This document shows positions 6,727 to 10,811 of a stretch of 10,811 nucleotides of DNA, piece by piece. A program made the translations under genes and the position numbers. The DNA comes from Candidatus Omnitrophota bacterium. Lineage in GTDB: Bacteria > Omnitrophota > Gorgyraeia > Duberdicusellales > 4484-171. How positions within the stretch are numbered: position 1 is the stretch's first letter; each line of letters starts with the position of its first letter. Below the pieces are notes generated by a model. It was not told where the DNA came from and searched no databases. It saw nothing but the letters and a program-made list of their open reading frames with translations. Location: positions 1 through 10,811 of the forward strand of contig JAQUOR010000039.1 of assembly GCA_028717025.1 (NCBI GenBank). The letters are read 5' to 3'.

Positions 6727-7547
6727 TGCAATAGGTTAGTTTTAGTTTCAAGAGGTGATTCTTCTTTAAAACGTCGTGATGTATTCCACTCGCAAGTCTC
6801 ATATTTTTCGATAATTAAACGATCCCGTAAGGCTGCCTCTTCGGGATAAAGAACATCGCGGGTAATCTTGGCATCAAAGACTTTCATAAAACTTGCCCCT
6901 AACCGGTTGCGTAATAGGCAGAAATCTTCTTTTTTGCTTAAGAGCTGTGCCAACGATGTGGCACAAGACGCGTTAAGAGGGCCCCTGATTAGCCGCTGCA
7001 TCAGGGAAAAATCTATTTCCAGTGGTATGCTGCCGTGCTGAAAAATAATCTCTTTTTTTCTCCTTTGCGCGTTGCCGCCGATTTTTTTCCCTGCAATAGT
7101 CAGGTCAAATGCTTCACAGGAAGAAAAACAGAAATTCCCGTAAGAATGTACACTTTCGGGAGCCGCATCTTTGGCAAATCGGGCATTAAGGCCTAACTGT
7201 GCATAAAAATCGATGATAAAAGAACAAAGTATCTTATAGGATTCTTTAACGCCTTTGGGTAAGCTTAAATCAGACAAAGCACACGTGATACTGTAGGTTA
7301 TTTCCTGATCGTGTAGAATACTTGCGCCGCCGGTAATCCTGCGTACAAAAGGAAATGCAGGCATCGACATTAAAACATCGTCTACGACCTGATTGTAACC
7401 TAAAGAAATACAGGCTGGTTTCCAACCATAAATGCGCAGGGTAGGAATTTTTTTTGCAGGATAATTGAGAAGGATTGCCTCATCGGCTGCCATGTTATAG
7501 GCGCCGGTATGCTTCTCATCTAAAATAAAGCGCCAGGTTTTTGCCAT
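6723..7547 (-). CDS. lipM: Octanoyltransferase, LipM-type (biotin/lipoate protein ligase fold)
   Basis: The 274-residue protein belongs to the biotin/lipoate A/B protein ligase fold: WRFI at 5-8, YNMAADEAIL at 17-26, RRITGG at 69-74 and LHDQEITYS at 78-86. I favour LipM, which moves octanoate from acyl carrier protein to GcvH, over a lipoate ligase. The stretch around GNFCFSSCEAFDL (137-149) followed by AGKKIGGNAQRRK (152-164) lines up without gaps, as I recall it, with the Bacillus subtilis LipM region holding its active-site cysteine. That puts Cys140 at the nucleophile position and Lys155 at the conserved lysine. The sequence QHGSIPLEIDF (170-180) also fits. The gene overlaps the end of gcvPB by 28 bases and the start of lipA by four. 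A lipoate ligase or a LipL-type amidotransferase is the main alternative. Confidence 0.85.
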   Translation of the reverse strand: MAKTWRFILDEKHTGAYNMAADEAILLNYPAKKIPTLRIYGWKPACISLGYNQVVDDVLMSMPAFPFVRRITGGASILHDQEITYSITCALSDLSLPKGVKESYKILCSFIIDFYAQLGLNARFAKDAAPESVHSYGNFCFSSCEAFDLTIAGKKIGGNAQRRKKEIIFQHGSIPLEIDFSLMQRLIRGPLNASCATSLAQLLSKKEDFCLLRNRLGASFMKVFDAKITRDVLYPEEAALRDRLIIEKYETCEWNTSRRFKEESPLETKTNLLQ

Positions 7548-8977
7548 CGTAGATCCAAATTCCTTGCGGCTCTTACTTCATCGACCCTTTTCACAGGCGT
7601 GGTATGGGGGGCATTTCTTACGATTTGGGGGTTTTCTTCGATTTCCTTATTTATTTTTATCATTGCTTCAATGAAATTATCCAATGTTTCCTTGCTTTCG
7701 GTTTCCGTGGGTTCAACCATGAGCGCTTCTTTGACAATAAGGGGAAAATACATGGTTGGCGGATGCATCCCGTAATCGATAAGACGTTTGGCGATCTCTA
7801 AGGCAGAAACTCCTTTTTCTTTCTGTTTTACGCAGGAAAAAACAACTTCATGCATCGAAGGCTTAGAAGAAGCAAGCGCATAATGCTCTTTTAATTTTTC
7901 GCTGATATACCCGGCATTAAGGATAGAATTTTGCGCCACACGCACAAGGCCCTCTTGGCCCAAACGCAACAAATACGCATAGGCTCTGATAAGTACGTTA
8001 AAATTACCATAGAAACCGCGCACTCTGCCGATAGAATGTTTGATATCGTAATTAAAATAAAAAACGTCTTTATCCTTATCCACTAAGGGTGCGGGGAAAA
8101 AATCAAGAAGCTTTTCGTTAGCGCCCACTGCACCGGCTCCCGGACCGCCGCAGCCATGAGGCGTCGAAAATGTCTTGTGCAGGTTTAAGTGAACCACATC
8201 AAAACCCATGACCGAGGGTTTGGTAATTCCTAAGAGAGGGTTAAAGTTTGCGCCGTCATAATAAAGAAGACCGTCCCGCTTATGTATTATTTCACTTACC
8301 GCAAGGATATTCTCTTCAAATAATCCCAGGGTATTGGGATTGGTAAGCATGACCGCAGCAACTTCGTTATCGCAGGCAGATTCGAGCTTACCAAGGTCGA
8401 TAAGACCGTCGGCTTTGCTTTCAATGACAATTGTCTTATATCCGCACATAGAAGCGGTTGCCGGGTTAGTCCCATGAGCAGAGTCAGGGATGATTACCTT
8501 GGTTTTTTTATTTTTCTTGGTAGTATGGTATTTGCGTACCATAAGCATACCGGTCAACTCTCCTTGCGCGCCGCTTGAAGCTTGAAAAGTAAAACGCTGC
8601 ATTCCGGTAATCTCGCATAAGATTTTTTCTAAATCAAAAATAAGCCCTAAAGCCCCCTGCACATCTTGTTCGTCCTGATAGGGATGGATATTACAAAATG
8701 CTTCCATATCGGCGAGGCTCTCGTTTATCTTGGGATTATATTTCATGGTACAGGAGCCTAAGGGATAAAAATTCGTATCAACGGATAGATTAAGGCGGGA
8801 AAGATTAGTATAATGGCGTACGACCTCAAGCTCACCTAAAGAGGGTAATCCTAAATCCTGACGCACATAGCTTTCAGGCAAAAGCGCCTTTGGCTCTCTT
8901 AGGGGAATTGCAGGTTGCGCAATATACCCTGTTTTTCTTCCAACGTTGCCTTTCTCGAAAATAACGCGGCTATCCAT
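7520..8977 (-). CDS. gcvPB: Glycine dehydrogenase (decarboxylating) subunit 2
   Basis: GcvPB is the PLP-binding subunit of the two-part P-protein, which decarboxylates glycine and passes the aminomethyl group to lipoyl-GcvH. The 485-residue length is typical. Visible landmarks are VRHYTNLSRLNLSVDTNFYPLGSCTMKYNPK in pattern (53-83), SAHGTNPA (167-174), and HLNLHKTFSTPHG (263-275), in which Lys268 should hold the PLP. The next residue, Cys276, sits in a loop that is usually all glycine (HGGGGPG). The start at 8977 gives the expected N-terminus; the AAGGAG ribosome site is only two bases before ATG, shorter than usual. It lies 22 bases after gcvPA and overlaps lipM by 28 bases at its end, so the genes are surely cotranscribed. 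Confidence 0.97.
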   Translation of the reverse strand: MDSRVIFEKGNVGRKTGYIAQPAIPLREPKALLPESYVRQDLGLPSLGELEVVRHYTNLSRLNLSVDTNFYPLGSCTMKYNPKINESLADMEAFCNIHPYQDEQDVQGALGLIFDLEKILCEITGMQRFTFQASSGAQGELTGMLMVRKYHTTKKNKKTKVIIPDSAHGTNPATASMCGYKTIVIESKADGLIDLGKLESACDNEVAAVMLTNPNTLGLFEENILAVSEIIHKRDGLLYYDGANFNPLLGITKPSVMGFDVVHLNLHKTFSTPHGCGGPGAGAVGANEKLLDFFPAPLVDKDKDVFYFNYDIKHSIGRVRGFYGNFNVLIRAYAYLLRLGQEGLVRVAQNSILNAGYISEKLKEHYALASSKPSMHEVVFSCVKQKEKGVSALEIAKRLIDYGMHPPTMYFPLIVKEALMVEPTETESKETLDNFIEAMIKINKEIEENPQIVRNAPHTTPVKRVDEVRAARNLDLRWQKPGALF

Positions 8978-8999
8978 GGCTCCTTTTTAAAAAGTATCG

Positions 9000-10343
9000 T
9001 TATGCTGTTATATCTTTTAATTCAGCGATAAGATTATCAATATCCTCTTTGGTCTTTTTTTCCGTGCAACAGCTTACAATACAATCTTTAAGTTCCGGGT
9101 AAAAATCCCTTAAAGGAAGACCGGCAATAATCTTCTTTTTATGAAGTTTATTGACTATCTTTTTTGCATCCTTAACTTGCCAGACAAATTCATTGAAGAA
9201 ACGGTTGGAAAAAATACGGGTAACGCCGGGGACGCTTGCGAGAGCGTCATAACAATAGTGCGTTAAATTTAAAGAATAGAGCGCTGCGTCCTTAAAGCCT
9301 TCCCTGCCCATAAGAGAAAGATATATGGCTGCGGCCATGGCGTTTAAAGACTGGTTGGAACAGATATTACTTGTCGCTTTTTCTCTCCTAATATGCTGTT
9401 CGCGCGCCTGCAATGTAAGACAATATGCTGGATTATTCTCTTTATCGACTGTCTTACCGACGATTCTGCCCGGCATCTGGCGCAAGAATTCATTTTTAGC
9501 GGCCAGAAAACCAAAGGAAGGACCGCCAAAGTTTACGTTTCCACCCAAAACCTGGCCATCGCCACAGGCAATATCAACGCCATAGCTACCCGGGGTTTTA
9601 AGAATGCCCAGCGACATCGGGTTTGTAACCATAATCGTAAGCGCGCCGGTCTTTTTTGCGTATGCAACAAGGCTTTGCACGTCCTCAATGAGTCCGAAGA
9701 AATTGGGGCTCTGCAGCGCTATACATGCGACATCGTCGCCTAATGCTGCCGTAAGCATTTTTATATCTATAAAGCCCTGCTTTTCAAAACCAATTTCTTC
9801 AATGATGAAATCGAAACCGCTTAGGTAGGTTTTTAAGGTCTGGCGATACTCCGGATGCATGGAGCGTGCGATTATGATTTTATTCTTGCGGGTAATACGC
9901 AGGGACATAAGTACCGCTTCAGCCAACGCCGAAGCACCGTCAAAAAGCGACGCGTTCGAGACATCCATACCCGTCAATAAACACATGTAGCTTTGGTATT
10001 CATATATTGTCTGCAGTATCCCCTGAGAGCTTTCAGCCTGGTACGGCGTATAGGCAGTCAAAAATTCAGCGCGGGTAATGAGGGGTTTTAGCGCAGCCGG
10101 GATATAGTGATCGTAACAGCCTGCGCCCAAGAAAGAATTGAATTCGCTTAAAGGAGAATTTTTACGCGCAAGACATTCGACTGATTTTTTCGTTTCCTGC
10201 TCGCTTTTCCCCTGCGCAAGGTTTAATGGGCTTTTTAGCAAAATTTCACACGGCAGGCGCCCATAGAGCTCCTCTATGCTCTTGTGCCCTATAGCCAAAA
10301 GCATTTCTTTAGTGTCTTGTGCGGTATTTAAAATGTAAGGCAT
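9000..10343 (-). CDS. gcvPA: Glycine dehydrogenase (decarboxylating) subunit 1
   Basis: GcvPA is the non-PLP half of the split glycine decarboxylase and pairs with GcvPB. Its 447 residues match the family's usual length, and the N-terminus MPYILNTAQDTKEMLLAIG is characteristic. Further family landmarks are FLGAGCYDHYIPAAL (about 121-135), a TAYTPYQAESSQGILQ segment, and the YCLTLQAREQHIRREKATSN block near 310-330. The split P-protein form is common in Gram-positive bacteria and many deep-branching phyla, unlike the single long GcvP of Enterobacteria. No clear Shine-Dalgarno precedes the ATG, which is unusual beside its neighbours. It sits between gcvH (86 bases upstream) and gcvPB (22 bases downstream). 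Confidence 0.97.
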   Translation of the reverse strand: MPYILNTAQDTKEMLLAIGHKSIEELYGRLPCEILLKSPLNLAQGKSEQETKKSVECLARKNSPLSEFNSFLGAGCYDHYIPAALKPLITRAEFLTAYTPYQAESSQGILQTIYEYQSYMCLLTGMDVSNASLFDGASALAEAVLMSLRITRKNKIIIARSMHPEYRQTLKTYLSGFDFIIEEIGFEKQGFIDIKMLTAALGDDVACIALQSPNFFGLIEDVQSLVAYAKKTGALTIMVTNPMSLGILKTPGSYGVDIACGDGQVLGGNVNFGGPSFGFLAAKNEFLRQMPGRIVGKTVDKENNPAYCLTLQAREQHIRREKATSNICSNQSLNAMAAAIYLSLMGREGFKDAALYSLNLTHYCYDALASVPGVTRIFSNRFFNEFVWQVKDAKKIVNKLHKKKIIAGLPLRDFYPELKDCIVSCCTEKKTKEDIDNLIAELKDITA

Positions 10344-10385
10344 AGAGTATATTTTACTTCAAACTACAAAATAATTAGTTCATAG

Positions 10386-10411
10386 GCTCTTGAGTTGATG
10401 AGCTCATGAGC
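10386..10411. repeat. Tandem octamers and hairpin between gcvH and gcvPA
   Basis: On the plus strand three adjacent eight-base units, GAGTTGAT, GAGCTCAT and GAGCTAAA, run from 10392 to 10415, and AGCTCATGAGCT (10401-10412) is a perfect 12-base palindrome. GCTCTTGAG (10386-10394) can also pair with CTCATGAGC (10403-10411) with one mismatch around an eight-base loop. No T-run follows on the minus strand, so it does not look like a terminator. It could shape the intercistronic RNA or be a small degenerate repeat; neither is shown. Confidence 0.5.
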
Positions 10412-10429
10412 TAAATTGCTTGTAATTTA

Positions 10430-10810
10430 TCAGTGTGCTTCTTTGGCTGCAAATTCTTTGTAAGCAGCTTCATCCATTAGAGAATCCAATTCTTTACTGT
10501 TTTCAATGGTAATCTTTATCATCCACCCTTTACCCAAAGGCTCCTGGTTTACCCATTGCGGATTGTTGATGAGGTCTTTATTGATCAGGGAAACTGTGCC
10601 GCTTACAGGAGAGAACAATTCGCTGGCTGCTTTGGTGGACTCAATGGTACCGAATTGCGCGCCCTGTTTTACTTTTAAGCCCTCACTGGGTAGCTCAATA
10701 AACACAATGTCACCTAAAGCATGCTGGGCATGGTCGGTGATCCCTATCACTGCGCCATCGTTCTCTATTCTTGCCCAGTCATGCGATTTTGAATATTTAA
10801 TATTTGCCAT
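10430..10810 (-). CDS. gcvH: Glycine cleavage system H protein
   Basis: GcvH is the lipoyl carrier that shuttles the aminomethyl group from the P-protein to the T-protein and then passes electrons to the L-protein. The 126-residue length is normal. The lipoyl attachment site is Lys60 in ESTKAASELFSPVSG (57-71), preceded by GITDHAQHALGDIVFIELP (23-41), both typical of the family. In organisms using LipM, GcvH is also the scaffold on which lipoate is first made. That fits the lipM and lipA genes three and four positions downstream. The start codon lies one base from the window edge, so its ribosome site, its promoter and any upstream gcvT or glycine riboswitch are out of view. Confidence 0.97.
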   Translation of the reverse strand: MANIKYSKSHDWARIENDGAVIGITDHAQHALGDIVFIELPSEGLKVKQGAQFGTIESTKAASELFSPVSGTVSLINKDLINNPQWVNQEPLGKGWMIKITIENSKELDSLMDEAAYKEFAAKEAH

Positions 10811-10811
10811 T

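Noticed and set aside
6723..7547. Lipoate-protein ligase A (LplA)
   Set aside because: The conserved cysteine region, the pattern after it and the presence of lipA next door fit an octanoyltransferase better, although a ligase is not fully excluded.
10344..10370. TATACT just before gcvPA as a -10 promoter element
   Set aside because: It lies so close to the ATG that transcription would start at the start codon, and no convincing -35 is found 17 bases upstream.

Overview
Every gene I can support in this window lies on the minus strand, so transcription runs from high to low coordinates. The sequence looks like an ordinary chromosomal stretch of a Gram-negative (outer-membrane) bacterium: an outer-membrane secretin is present, the DNA is moderately AT-rich by eye, and genes are packed with short overlaps. 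The combination of an excisionase-type helix-turn-helix gene heading a PilM/N-PilO-PilP-secretin-ATPase operon, split gcvPA/gcvPB and a LipM-type octanoyltransferase would fit an uncultured lineage such as Omnitrophota/Elusimicrobiota or a deltaproteobacterial relative. That placement is inference and weakly held.

Region A (10810 to 5875) is a glycine cleavage and lipoylation cluster: gcvH, gcvPA, gcvPB, lipM, lipA. GcvH carries the lipoyl lysine, GcvPA and GcvPB form the two-subunit glycine decarboxylase, LipM should load octanoate onto GcvH and LipA should insert the two sulfurs. The cluster therefore encodes both the lipoyl carrier protein and the machinery that makes its cofactor. The aminomethyltransferase gcvT is not in the window and may lie beyond the right edge. 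gcvPB-lipM and lipM-lipA overlap, which implies one transcript with coupled translation. gcvH and gcvPA are separated by 86 bases that hold a small tandem repeat and hairpin.

Region B (5874 to 5502) is a 373-base gap. It holds a clear sigma-70-type promoter for the next operon and, on the lipA side, degenerate inverted repeats that look like remains of an intergenic repeat element. I see no convincing intrinsic terminator.

Region C (5501 to 1) is a type IV pilus / type II secretion assembly operon: a 64-residue DNA-binding protein, a PilM-PilN fusion (GspL-like), a PilO/GspM-like protein, a PilP/GspC-like protein, a secretin, and a PilB/GspE assembly ATPase that runs off the left edge. The first five genes overlap or abut. 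The ATPase is set apart by 109 bases with two hairpins. Together they would build the inner-membrane platform, periplasmic connector, outer-membrane gate and motor of a pilus or pseudopilus machine. Two oddities stand out: the ATPase has lysine where the Walker B glutamate is expected, and the actin-like PilM domain has lost its usual phosphate-loop aspartate. I found no CRISPR array, tRNA, rRNA or complete mobile element.
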